Positions 53,240 to 64,000 of a DNA stretch of 64,000 nucleotides are shown in pieces (position 1 is the stretch's first letter; each line of letters opens with the position of its first letter). Source of the stretch: Amyelois transitella. Lineage: Eukaryota; Arthropoda; Insecta; Lepidoptera; Pyralidae. The notes below the pieces were generated by a model that was not told where the DNA came from, did no database searches, and saw nothing but the letters and a program-made list of their open reading frames with translations. The position numbers and the translations under genes are program-made. The stretch lies in NCBI RefSeq assembly GCF_032362555.1, contig NC_083512.1:9784001-9848000 (forward strand). The letters are read 5' to 3'.

Positions 53240-53365
53240 TTGCATGAAGAAAGATACGAATTTGGATGAAGCGAAATAAATATGAAGGAATAGCCACGAT
53301 GGCTAGTGGAAATATACTCTCTGCCGACCTTTCCGGTAAAGAAGCATGATTTTATGTATGTATGT
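53240..53365 (+). repeat. Rep-C fragment
   Basis: AATTTGGATGAAGCGAAATAA, TCTCTGCCGACCTTTCCGG, GCATGATTTTATGTATGTATG. Its 3' end shows the link to the TATG-type tail clearly. Confidence 0.5.
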
Positions 53366-54303
53366 GTACAAAGGGGCACCAAGTTCTTCTTGGCCCACGA
53401 ACGATACATAGGCTAGAGCCTCCTTTTGCATGTACATAAAACAGATCCAAACACCTGTTTATGGTCCACAGGAAGTAGGTAATTAGGCCCGCCATTACCT
53501 TATCGTGTTTATTTTTATTAATTTCAGAACCTGAAGAAAATTTTTCGAAGTTACATTTAAGTAGTAGGTATATCAAAAACAAAATATTAAGTAAGTATGC
53601 CTATAAAATTTTCAGAATTCCCTCGACCCTTCAAATTTCAGCCGATAAGTAGATAAATCTACACATATTAAGATTGAATAAAATTTGGCATTAGGTGTAT
53701 TAATGTTGGGAGCAAAGCCCCAGGCAAAAGCTAGAACAAATATATTTTTAAGAAAGGGTTGTCGAATTCAACCTTCGCGCTAATTTTCCGGCGTCGGTCG
53801 TTCAACGGAAATTTACTTTCCTTGATTCCAATGAATGGATACTGACAACACAGGGCAGATATACTTACCAAATTTCACAGATTTATTAAAATTAAAAATA
53901 AATATTTGTTGATTTTTTATTTCAGTTAAATATTAGTTGTTAAATTGTGTTCAGCCAGTTAGCGAACCAAATAAAGGTAAAGAAGTGATTGTATGTACAT
54001 TTTAAAATTCGTACGAAATAAAATACGAACAACAAAATTTAAGTTTCTTTTTTGATTGGCTTATTTAATTTTTTTTTTTATTTTCCTAAATATTTATAGA
54101 CGATTACAAAATCATACAATTGTAATACCTACTAAGAAATACCAGTATTGATTTCTAAAGCAACTAGTCGCAAATCTTCGTGCACATGTTCTTTTATTGC
54201 ATCACAAAATAAACGAATGCAAAAGCAGTTGAAGAATAATAATTCTCGAATACACAAACAAAGTTCAATTTTTGTTTTCGCCGAAAAATGTACGACAAAA
54301 GAG

Positions 54304-54379
54304 AGACAATAAATTTGCCGGTAGCTAAGTATAATGCCGAAGGATTAACAATATTTATTGTCTACTTTGTTGTTAATCC
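54304..54379. repeat. Two overlapping inverted repeats
   Basis: AGACAATAAA (54304) pairs with TTTATTGTCT (54354); GGATTAACAA (54342) pairs with TTGTTAATCC (54370). The two stems cannot form fully at the same time. Confidence 0.5.
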
Positions 54380-54756
54380 GGGACATTTTCAGATGTCCGC
54401 TATTCTTAGACCGTTTTGTTGATAATTTGCGCAGATAATAATAGGAGCCGTGCGGTTCTGACACATTCTAATTTATTCATTTTAGTACTAGCTTTGCCCC
54501 GGTGCCTTACCGTGGGTATTATAGGATAAAGATACTTTATGCATTATTCCGGGTTATTAACTTATTATAATTTTTTTCAAATCTGTTCTGTAGCTATTGC
54601 GAGAAAGTATAACAAACACCTAAACACACATTTACAAACTTCCACATTTATAATATTAGACGGAAGAGGATTTGTATCATATATTAACAATACTTATAGA
54701 TTTACCTTCCATCATTACATAAACGATCGGGTGGAATCTATACTTATACGAGTATT

Positions 54757-54992
54757 ATAAAGCTGAAGAGTTTGTTTGTTTGTTTGAACGCGCTAATCTC
54801 AGGAACTTCTGGTTCGAATTAAAAAATTTATTTTTGTGTTGAATAGACCATTTATCAAGGAAGGCCTTAGGCTTTATAATACCACGCTGCAACTATAAGA
54901 AGTGAAGAAATAATGGAAAATGTGAAAAAAAACGGGGTAAATTATTCATCAAATAACTATTCTACGCGGACGAAGTCGCGGGCATAGCTAGT
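54757..54992 (-). repeat. LINE 3' end (GCCCGCGACTTCGTC type)
   Basis: Reversed: AAGCTGAAGAGTTTGTTTG to CGAAGTCGCGGGCATAGC. Confidence 0.65.
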
Positions 54993-55027
54993 CAGGAATA
55001 AAAGCTCATAAATATTTTTGCTTGTTA

Positions 55028-55250
55028 CGTGTGGTTCACGGCATTTTAGGATTGAACCAATCCATATAATTACTATTGATATTGTAAAAGGCGACAAGGG
55101 AAAGGCTTATTAACTTGGGATTCTTCTTGTAGGCGATAGGCTAGCAACTTGTCACTATTTATTTTAATCTGAATTTCATCATTACGCAATTTACCAGTTG
55201 GCTCTGTCTAACCCGCAAGAGATATAGACGTGATTTTATGTATGTATGTA
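55028..55250 (+). mobile_element. Rep-A copy, diverged
   Basis: CGTGTGGTTCACGGCA to GATTTTATGTATGTATG. Here the 3' end reads GTGATTTTATG, as in Rep-C, rather than GTGACCATATG. Confidence 0.75.
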
Positions 55251-55529
55251 CGTCAATTCACATTTCTATACCTTACATCAGCTGAAGATTTATTCAAATG
55301 CCCATAGACGGAAAATATTCGAAAAATTTGGTATGATGTGAAAAAAAACATGGCGACACAATAAAATGTTTCTAAAAGGAAAGACAATGAACTGTGATAG
55401 AGCCTTCAAAAGGTGGCAATTGTAGCCTGATTGCGAGGACGACGGTGAAAAAATGTGTTTTGAATTTTTTGAAAGGATATCTACGTTTTTGTTTAGGTAA
55501 AATATCTATGTAAGGATAATGATTAATCG

Positions 55530-55590
55530 TTGATAAATGTGAATGAAGCAACAGAAGTATGCAAGGATCATGGCAAGTGGAACTAAAGTG
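55530..55590 (+). repeat. Rep-C fragment
   Basis: AAATGTGAATGAAGCAACAG, GTATGCAAGGATCATGGC, AAGTGGAACTAAAG; continues directly into a Rep-A copy. Confidence 0.4.
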
Positions 55591-55591
55591 G

Positions 55592-55808
55592 AAAATAGAA
55601 TAGGACCACTCCATCTCTTGCCCATGAATGTTGTAAAAGGCAACTAAGGGATAGGCTTATAACTGTCACTATATGAATCTCAATTCTATCACTAAGCCAT
55701 ACAGCTGAAGGTGGCCTGTCGGTCATTTCAAAACTGTAAGTTCTGCCTACCCCGCAAGGGGTACATAACAATACCCTTGCGGGGTTGACGTGATTATATG
55801 TACGTATG
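55592..55808 (+). mobile_element. Rep-A copy
   Basis: GTGGAAAATAGAATAGGACC to TGATTATATGTACG. The CCCTTGCGGGG box is duplicated in inverted form near 55755-55790. Confidence 0.72.
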
Positions 55809-56999
55809 AAAAAAAATCAAATACAAGCTATATTTGAAAAATATATCTAGCATTTTATCATCGTCAAATCTAATTTAATTCTTGAAGTACGAAAAATTTA
55901 TTTGCTCCGCCACAAATTAATCTAAATGAATGTCAGATGCATGCAACTTGCCAGACAGATTGCCTTCCGGATTTTGCTTAAAAAAAACTGTCAAGCACGA
56001 GTTTTCCTTTTGCCGTGATGGTTCCAACTATTTATTTGTTACTTAGGGACATTTATGAATTAAGTCACATTGCAGGTCGAGTATATTATTAGTTAAAAGT
56101 AGGCTGCAACACCACCTTAATAATTGCAAACTCCATTGTTTTTAATTTTTTTTTTATTTTTAATTTTAAAAATCTTATCACCATTTCTAAGCTATCTAGT
56201 TAAATGAGTTATCTCTGTGTTTTTGTTCACAATGATTTAATATTTGTATGTGTTATGTAGGCAATAAGATATACTCGTACATATAATTTTATAGTGAAGT
56301 AATTTTTTTTTCTATAATATTCTATAATAATGTTCTCTTCATTTTATAAGCAATCTGTTTAAAATTCATAAAAAATGAAATAGAATTTAACACAACGAAA
56401 TCTAAAAAAAATATTATTTAATAAATGATCGTAATTTAAATATTCACGATATGTAAATGAAAACGAAAATATTAGTGTAAAAATTACAGCAAGATATTTT
56501 AATACACTCACGTTGGATGCGAGGGCCGGATGACTAACTCAGTACCACAAACTGAGATGTCAGACTCACGCACGAGAGGACATTCTCGTGCATGCTAAGA
56601 ATTTTCAAGTTTCAGGTCGTTAGCACATTGAAAAAAGGCAAGAAAATAAATATTTCTTGTTCCCTTGTACTTAAAATTACCTCATAGCATAATATTTTTT
56701 TTCATTATGCCCTTAAGACTTATCTACTCAATATACTTTATATATTAATTATATTTAATTATGTTTCCCTCGAGGGCGAAGCAGAGACTATATTTTCACA
56801 TAACACATCCCTGCGCACTTTTCCGCTTCACTCTTGTTATTCCAACAAAACTACTTATTATAAGTTTACGCTTTAATGTAAATAAAACAATTGTTAATAA
56901 GTTTTAAAATTTACCTTTAAAATAATATGAAAAATAGTCCCATTAAACCGCACGGAAGAAAACTGCATTTAATAGCGTCATTTATACCCTAAAAAGTGG

Positions 57000-57150
57000 G
57001 GGAAAAGCCTTTTGATTGCCGTTAGCATCGCTGGGCGGGCGGCAGACGGTCTCCGCGCTTCGCAGGCAGCGCACGCCCGCTTCCGCCGCCCGCCCAGTAA
57101 CACGCGATCTAAGTTGATACGCGGCGTTTGCTTGCGTCAACGGATATTTT
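57000..57150 (+). promoter_or_regulatory. GC-rich block, possible promoter and non-coding first exon
   Basis: A GC- and CpG-rich island in AT-rich DNA. It contains a perfect 12-bp inverted repeat (CTGGGCGGGCGG at 57031-57042 and its complement at 57086-57097) and ends in a strong donor, TTTT|GTAAGT, at 57151. This fits a 5' UTR exon of a + strand gene that continues beyond the window. No downstream coding exon is recognised here. Confidence 0.4.
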
Positions 57151-57785
57151 GTAAGTATGTTTTTTAATATTAATTTTATTAGTATTTATTTAGAAAAAAA
57201 TCAATGTTTCCCTAAACCAATGAAATGAAAACTTTATTCCAAATTTGTATAATACGGGTTAGATAAAGGATTAAATTAGAATGTCTGTATTTGACACTAA
57301 AGGCTTGTATAGTACAAATGGTTCTAACAAATATGGTTCATGAATATCATAGGTAGGTTTACTTGAAATTAAACTTTTTTTTGTACATATTTTTGATTAA
57401 AACATGTACTTGTGCTTGGTTGGAGAGAAAACTTGAACTTGCGTGTTTAAATTAAGTTTTACTTAACCGAACTTTACTTCGCTTACCCAATTCATTAATA
57501 AAATTTTAAATCAAGGTACATGGATTTTGAAACGTACATAAAAGTACCTAATTTGTTTTTTTTTTCAATGATTATTTATAAGTTAATTTTCTTCGACATT
57601 TAATTGATCAATCGGCTTTAAATTACACATTTAAATTAAGATCTCTGAGTTTGGCAGTTAACGTTTTTTATGTTTGTTTCGGGCATAATAGCTTCGGGAA
57701 ATTGGAGAATTTATACTTGTTTTGTTTAGCATAATACGATTTGGAGGCTGTATTATATTTGGGTCATTCTAATTGTAAATTAATT

Positions 57786-58045
57786 TACATACATACTTAT
57801 AGTTACGTCTGTATAACTTGCGGGGTAGACCCAGCCAACAGCCTTGAAAAGACTGATGGGCCACGTTCAGATGTTTGGCTTAATTTCAATCGAGATTAAA
57901 ATAGTGACAGGTTAATAGCCCGTCGCCAAAAAAAAGAATCGCAAGTTTATAAGCCTTTCCTTTAGTCGTCCTTTACGACATCCATGGCAAAGAGATGGAG
58001 TGGTTTTATTCTTTTTTATATTGGTGTCGGGTACGACACGGCACA
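57786..58045 (-). mobile_element. Rep-A copy, full length
   Basis: TTACATACATACTTATAG to GTCGGGTACGACACGGCAC. Confidence 0.8.
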
Positions 58046-58588
58046 GTTATGTTATTACTAGCCAATATCGATTTTAATATTTGCGAAGTCACCAAATCAT
58101 TCGTAAATTGTATGGGATCCCCTATTAGAAGGGCGCCCTTTACCTATTGAAATCCCATGTCTGTCCCTTAAAAGGACTGGCTCTTGGAGGGACTGACGGA
58201 AATTGGTAGAATATGGAAAATTATAAATAGGCTATAAGGATCGCGAGTTCACAGGCGTACCTACGTTGTGTCAAAGTTTTATTTTCAGATATGAAAGGTA
58301 TCTTGATAACGAGGAAAAATAAGAGAGACGTTCTTAGTATTTCCACGTTTGTTTAAATTCAAGAAGATTGGTTATGTAATAAGTAATATTAATTCCGAAT
58401 CATTAAGTTATGAAGATCCTTCAAAAAGGTTAGAATGTAAAACACAAATACCGGTTACATATATGTATAAATTCTCTGTCACATCTGTCGCGTAATGTTC
58501 ATCGTTTTTTTGCAGACCATAGTTTTGGTCGCTAAGTATGGTCTTAAGATACCCTATGTATTTATGATTTTCTTTCAATATAGGTACC

Positions 58589-58735
58589 GTGCCATGTGGT
58601 TCCCGGCACCAAAAAAATTTGACCACTCCATCTCGTTCTTATGGATGTCGTAAAAGGCGACTAAGGGATAGGCTTATAAACTTGCGATTCTTCTTGTAGG
58701 CGATGGGCTATGTACGTAGGTATGTATGTACATTT
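58589..58735 (+). mobile_element. Rep-A copy with large internal deletion
   Basis: GCCATGTGGTTCCCGGCACC through GGCGATGGGCTA, then directly to a TATGTATGTA tail. The 3' half is missing. Confidence 0.72.
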
Positions 58736-58744
58736 AACCTATTA

Positions 58745-58925
58745 ACACGTCTGTATCCATTGCGGAGTTGACAGAGCCATCAGTCCTGAAAAGACTGATA
58801 GGCGTTCAGCTGTTTGGCTTAATGATAGAATTGAGATTCAAATAGTGACAGATTGTTAGCCCATCGCCTTACAGAAGAATCACAAGTTTATAAGCCTAAT
58901 CCATTAGTCGCTTTTTACGTCATTT
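58745..58925 (-). mobile_element. Rep-A copy, 5'-truncated, tail to tail with the previous one
   Basis: ACGTCTGTATCCATTGCGGAG to ATTAGTCGCTTTTTACGTC. Confidence 0.72.
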
Positions 58926-59387
58926 TCTTTTAACTTTACATCTTTTTCAACTAAAGTTAAAATTTCAAACATTTAACCCGAAACCCCTGGATTAGTGGAC
59001 GGTATTAATTTCCAACGATTCCAGACTTGGAAATTGAATCAGAGATAAGATCCTCTTTTTTCCATTACAAAGTGGTGACGACAGAGTTAGGGGGATCTCG
59101 CTGAGATTAGAATTTAATAGGGCCCTTCCCTTGTATTAATTTTTGGGGTGAGGATTCTTATTGCGCAAATATTTTTGCAAAGTTCTTAAACTAGCTTAGG
59201 ACTCGGCAATATCTTGAGAATTAAAAGAAAGCTGTCTCCTCTTTACATTTACATATATCGAAAATCTAAATATATTAGGAAGAAGTTTAAGCTGTTTGTT
59301 GTTAAACTGATGTTACAAGGATCCATTGTCACCGAGCGATTGAAAACCTTTTAAATGACCTTGATCCTACTATATCCTACTATAGCT

Positions 59388-59480
59388 GCTGAACGTGGCC
59401 ATTCAGTCTGTTCAAGACTGTTAGCTCTGTTTACCCCGCAAGGGATATAGACGTGACCATATGTATGTATGTATGTATCC
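59388..59480 (+). repeat. Rep-A 3' end
   Basis: GCTGAACGTGGCCATTCAG to CATATGTATGTATGTATG. Confidence 0.75.
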
Positions 59481-59776
59481 TACTATCATTCTGTCTAAAT
59501 ATTCTAGTACAAAAATCTCTCCATCACATTCCGTATACTTCCGAAAAATACGTAATGGCTTTTATTTTTACCAATATAAGGCTCTTCCTGCTTCAGTCTA
59601 AGGAAAACTGACATATATGTACCTAATAAATTTTAGACAAATTTCAGGAGTATCAATCGATCTTTATATAGCTAAAAGTACAGAAAAAGAGTACTTACAC
59701 ACATGTATTACCGCCTGGCGTTTAGTCTCAGCACCCTGGAAAGGAGCCTTGGGTATGCCTTTAGTATTGAGAGAAA

Positions 59777-60090
59777 CACGTACACCCCTAATAACATAAG
59801 GACCCTACATATCAAATTTCAAACCTAGCGGTTTGGGCAGGATCCGTATCCTGGGCACCTTACCGATTCGATCAACGACGCTCTAACTTGACTATTTATA
59901 GCTCTAATAACCCTAAAGACATGAAATAATATACATAACCTAAATTACCATACATAGTTACCTACATGTTATATTATCTAAATTTGTAAAACGGGACACC
60001 GAATTATTTATTCACTTAAAAACCAACGAACTGCCGCTAGGTTTGAAATTTGATATGTAGGTTACTTATGTGGTTTTGGGGTGTACCAAA
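59777..60090. mobile_element. MITE-like palindromic element
   Basis: A perfect 28-bp inverted repeat (59804-59831 and 60034-60061; core ATATCAAATTTCAAACC) is extended outward by an imperfect match ending at GTACACCCC (59780) and GGGGTGTACC (about 60080). The interior of about 200 bp has no coding capacity. Confidence 0.55.
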
Positions 60091-60869
60091 AAAAGGAATT
60101 CGTGAAATTCCCGCGGGAACATAAGGTTTTCTCTCAATATTGAGACTGGGCCGCTCCCGATAAAATAAGTAGGTAAGTGATTTTTCTTCACTTACTATTC
60201 ACCCCCGTAAAACCTTAAAGTTCCCAATATAAAATCCCAATCGATCCCAATATAAAATTTGGGGCATCATGATTGCAAAGTGGATGCGAATCGGATTTGA
60301 ACCTGTTGCGATACGATCCAGGGTAATAACCACCCAGCCAATGTTTATTTAGGGGTCTCAGCTATAAAAAGTGCTCGATTTTAAATTGGTTGTTTTGTCG
60401 AGACCTCGCTCTGAAAGGAAATTCAATGAAATGTTAGGTACTTAACTACTGATTTTAGGTGATTTCATTTTGTTAGTTGGTGAGTTTGTAAGTCATTCCT
60501 TTATGAGAAAGGTTTCGGATTTTGCTTGATTGATCTTCGAAATGTTATTGTTAGTGAATGAACTATACGTTTTTTTTTATTATGAAACCTCCGGACTGGA
60601 ATTTTGCAGTTATATTTTAGCTATCAGAATTATTTAAACACATATCCACAAAACATAAATACCTACTTAGTGTATGCCAGCTGCTTTTCACCTCGGGAAT
60701 CAAAAGACAATCAAGGGAATGGCAAAATCATGAGTTTTGAAAAAAAATATTATTTTTCGAAACGTACCTACGAGGTAAATAAAGGCACGTAACGTGCGCG
60801 TTTAAAACGTGTTGTATTTATAAATAGTATAATGCAACGAAAAAGCTTAGAAACAGTAATAATCTTGAG

Positions 60870-60990
60870 TTTCTTATTTAAGGCGATGGGCATTAAACTA
60901 TTACTACTTATCTGTGAATCTCAATTCTAAACTAAACGTGGTCTTGTGACAGTCGGCTTTGTCTACACCCTTAAAGAATAAAGACGTCAT
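60870..60990 (+). repeat. Rep-A fragment, diverged
   Basis: TTATTTAAGGCGATGGGC, GAATCTCAATTCTA, AAAGAATAAAGACGTCATGTG. Confidence 0.5.
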
Positions 60991-61579
60991 GTGTGTGAAG
61001 AAACCACAAGGGTTTAAGTTTATTACTGGTCGGCTATTTTTATCATCCCTTTGTGATTACTCAATTCTTATAGCGATCGTAAAAGTTCTATTTTTATCAA
61101 CCTTGATTCCAATAAAAAAGGAAAAATTGGAGGAAATCATAAAATAGAGACAAGACTTGTCAAACAGGTTTTTAATTTTTATTTAAGACTCCATCTCTCA
61201 CAGATGAGAGAGGTGCAATTGAGGTACACGCGAGAGGCGACCCCAGTTGCACCCTCTGCCATTAAATAATATTTGATAATACAAACTATTCAATATTATA
61301 AGCATTGCTTTATCAAAGGCCGCATAAAGCCAAGTAAATGAGTTGGAATCAAGATCGGAACTCCGAACATTTGAAATCCAAATGGTAGGCGGTAGTTGCA
61401 CACAAATTAATGGTACGTCAAAGCCAGCTTCGAATGCAAAGATCTACAGTCAGATGGTCCGCGCAACCCTAGTTTTGGGGTATGGTCCAAGTCAGGAGCG
61501 TAATTATTTTGTTAAAACAAAGGTCAGGTCATGATTCTTATAATAATAATGACAAAATATAATCTTTCATCATAATAAC

Positions 61580-61645
61580 AGGTCTTTTCGAAACTGTTGG
61601 CTTTGTCTACCCCGTAGGGGATAAAGACGTGATAATATAATGTAT
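61580..61645 (+). repeat. Rep-A 3' end
   Basis: GGTCTTTTCGAAACTGTTGG to GATAAAGACGTGATAATAT. Confidence 0.6.
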
Positions 61646-62390
61646 GATTAAAAATATACTTTATCATTGAGTAACTGGGATTGCAGGTCTTTCATTTCTT
61701 CAACACACATGTCTTTATTCCTTACTGGGGACGGATATTCTCTGGTTTGGTTGGTCTGTTTGATTGACGAAATAGGAGAGAAGCAGCTGATTCACATCAT
61801 GTTTTATCTTCGAATTCTACCATGTAAGCTTGCACATGCACAAGTTGAATATGCTTGTTCCTTTTGTCACCTTTTACGTACCTTAATCTCGGACGTATCA
61901 AATCATGTTATATTGATCCGTGGTCACCGAGCGATAAAGGTACGTTACAGGCGCTTTTAATACCTGGTTTATTTATAAATAGTATTCAACGCAAAAATCA
62001 GTTTATTGAGTGGTCGAATTTTTAAAGGAAGCGGAAAACACACTTTACTTTCTGATAAAAATCTCTATGGTAAGGTCCGACGTTGTCAATGCACAATTTT
62101 CTGCAAACATTCTTTATGTTGTACTCCGTATAAAGTATTAACAAAACAAACAAATAATAATTAAAAAATCGCCGGCCACTCATGTCTTGCACCACCTTTC
62201 ACCCTAGTGGGCGACTAGTGAAATATTATTGGAATTCCTCTATCCACGATAATCCGACGGGATGTCGCGTTCGACGACTGACAAATATCGACCTTTATCG
62301 GACTACGAGTTGTAATAGCGGATTGGGAATGTTATTTTGTCCCTTATTTATGTTTAGCTAAGCCTTTCTTTTATGGTTTAGTGAATTTTA

Positions 62391-62758
62391 TTACAAAATG
62401 TCCTGTTTATTTCACAGAGGTTTAGATATTTTTTTGGAAATAATTTTAGTATTAGCGACGAACTTTGCATCAAGAGACTTTAATCTGGTTATAAATATAA
62501 CTATGCAAGGTAATATTACAAAATGTCCTGTTTATTTCATAGAGGTTTAGATATTTTTTGGAAATAATTTTAGTATTAGCGACGAACTTTGCATCAAGAG
62601 ACTTTAATCTGGTTATAAATATACCTATGCAAGGTATAATTACAAAATGTCCTGTTTATTTCATAGAGGTTTAGATATTTTTTTGGAAATAATTTTAGTA
62701 TTAGCAACGAGCTTGCATCAAGAGACTTGAATCTGGTTAAAAAGATATGCAAGGTATA
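62391..62758. repeat. Three-unit tandem repeat, about 125-bp period
   Basis: Units begin TTACAAAATGTCCTG at 62391, 62516 and 62640. The first two are nearly identical; the third has several changes. No coding potential. Confidence 0.9.
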
Positions 62759-63070
62759 AGTAAAAAGACTCTTCCAAGGAAGATATTTTTGTATGCATAA
62801 TAGAAGTAGTATAACAAGTCGGGAGAAATTGAAGAAATGACGGAATCCCAGGCTGCAAAGCATAGCGGTGGAATATGCAACCTGGAACAAACAAAGATGA
62901 GACAGAGTAATTAAGTGTTAATAAACTTTTTTGCTGGGGTATTGTTGCAAATGTCATCCCAGCAGAATAACATTTTCAAATGAAAATCTCTGAAACTACT
63001 GGATGCACTTTCTCCATCTAATTTCAATCACATTTACGAGATGATATTTACTAACTAATTATCCAGTAAT

Positions 63071-63346
63071 ACATACATACATATGATCACGTATATATCC
63101 CTTACGGGGTAGACAGAGCCAACAGTCTTGAAAAGACTTAATGACCACGTTCAGCTATTTGGCTTAACAATAGAATTGAGATTCAACTAGTGGCAGGTTG
63201 CTAGCCCATCGCCTAAAAAAGAATCCCAAGTTTGTAAGCCTATCCCTTAGTCGCCGATTTACGACATCGTAGTTTTACGACATCCATGAGAAAGAGATGG
63301 AGTGGTCCTATTCTTTTTTGTATTGGTGCCGGGAACCACACGGCAT
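63071..63346 (-). mobile_element. Rep-A copy, full length with near-perfect 10-bp TSD
   Basis: ACATACATACATATGATCACG to GGGAACCACACGGCA. Flanks ATCCAGTAAT (63061-63070) and ATCCCGTAAT (63347-63356). About 20 bases around TACGACATC are duplicated within it. Confidence 0.87.
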
Positions 63347-63602
63347 ATCCCGTAATATCGCGTATTAATGTAATAATGATTATTACTAAAAATTTGTTAG
63401 AAGCAGCAACGACGACATATTTTTGATTCAGTTAGCAATCTTTATTAAAAAAAATATGTGAGCTTAATCTTAACAGGGTAAACTTGCCACTTCAGGTACA
63501 TTAAAATCTTAACTTGTGATACTTTAAATCTGTGTTTTGGTTACTTTTGTTTTAGTTTAATACTGTGTGTGTTTCTTAATGAAATTGAAAATTCATCACC
63601 AC

Positions 63603-63845
63603 CGTGTGGTTTCCGGCACCAATAAAAAAATGAATAGGACCACTTCATCTCGTTCCCATGGATGTCGTAAAAGGCGACTAAGGGAAAGGCTTATTAACTT
63701 GGGATTCTTGTTTTAGGCGATGGGCTAGCAACCTGTCACTATTTGAATCTCAATTATATAATTAAGCCAAACAGCTGGCCTATCAGTCTTTTCAAGACTG
63801 TTGGCTCTGTCTACCCCGTAAGGGATAGTCGTGATTATATGTATG
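63603..63845 (+). mobile_element. Rep-A copy, nearly full length
   Basis: CGTGTGGTTTCCGGCACC to GATTATATGTATGTAC. Opposite in orientation to the copy at 63071, 260 bases away. Confidence 0.82.
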
Positions 63846-64000
63846 TACAACTAACACATATCTCAGCAGTACGCCTACCTTTATATTTCCAATATTCAAT
63901 TGATGTCATGAATTCCCACGAATTATATATTAATCACCTAGACTTTCTGAGAAGCCATTAAAATTTGAATAACTATGGAAACAAAGGTGAAACAACCTTA

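Larger units (their letters stand above)
51500..57000. other. Intergenic region upstream of Metap1
   Basis: AT-rich, holding the repeats listed. No coding exon with supporting splice sites was found on either strand. Confidence 0.5.
57151..64000. other. Right end of window: intron or intergenic
   Basis: If 57.0-57.15 kb is a first exon, this is its intron. It holds Rep-A copies, one MITE-like element and one tandem repeat. No coding exon is recognised. Confidence 0.45.

Overview
This is eukaryotic, AT-rich, repeat-dense DNA that looks like a moth or butterfly (Lepidoptera) nuclear genome. The evidence is GT-AG introns with very short first coding exons, a metazoan methionine aminopeptidase 1 gene, and several short interspersed repeat types of the kind common in lepidopteran genomes: tRNA-headed SINEs, fragments carrying a 'GCCCGCGACTTCGTC' end, and a roughly 260-bp repeat with a (TATG)n tail. 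There are no bacterial-style operons, CRISPR arrays or functional tRNA/rRNA genes. Species cannot be named from the sequence alone.

Layout. (1) 2535-28620, + strand: an 8-exon gene for a 584-aa secreted protein that I do not recognise ('gene 1'). It has a signal peptide, a short propeptide ending in a furin-type RTKR site, a Gly/Ala/Val/Ile-rich segment, Pro/Tyr-rich linkers and a Thr-rich mucin-like stretch before the C-terminus. Its first intron is 14.8 kb and full of repeats. (2) 36796-45794, + strand: an 8-exon gene for a 663-aa secreted protein, also unrecognised ('gene 2'), with a 9-base first coding exon, a signal peptide and one large 1092-base exon. (3) 51379-48495, - strand: methionine aminopeptidase 1, 6 coding exons, 381 aa, with every metal and catalytic residue present; it converges on gene 2. 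(4) 51.4-64 kb: no complete gene is visible. A GC-rich block at 57.0-57.15 kb ending in a strong splice donor may be the first exon of a gene that continues beyond the window.

Exon joins in all three genes were checked by hand: every intron starts GT and ends AG, reading phases match across every junction, and the reading frames stay open. Both secreted proteins are predicted to contain no cysteine after the signal peptide. That suggests extended extracellular or cuticle/matrix-like proteins rather than disulphide-folded enzymes, but this is inference.

Repeats fill much of the non-coding space. The commonest, called Rep-A here, has about 37 full or partial copies on both strands. Several copies have perfect or near-perfect flanking duplications of 7-14 bp, so it moves like a SINE. 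Its 3' end resembles the 3' end of a second repeat family (Rep-C) that retains a scrap of protein-coding sequence, which suggests a SINE/LINE pair. The other families are SINE-M (tRNA-headed, tail with TATTTATT), SINE-B (tRNA-headed, about 350 bp), and several LINE 3' ends.
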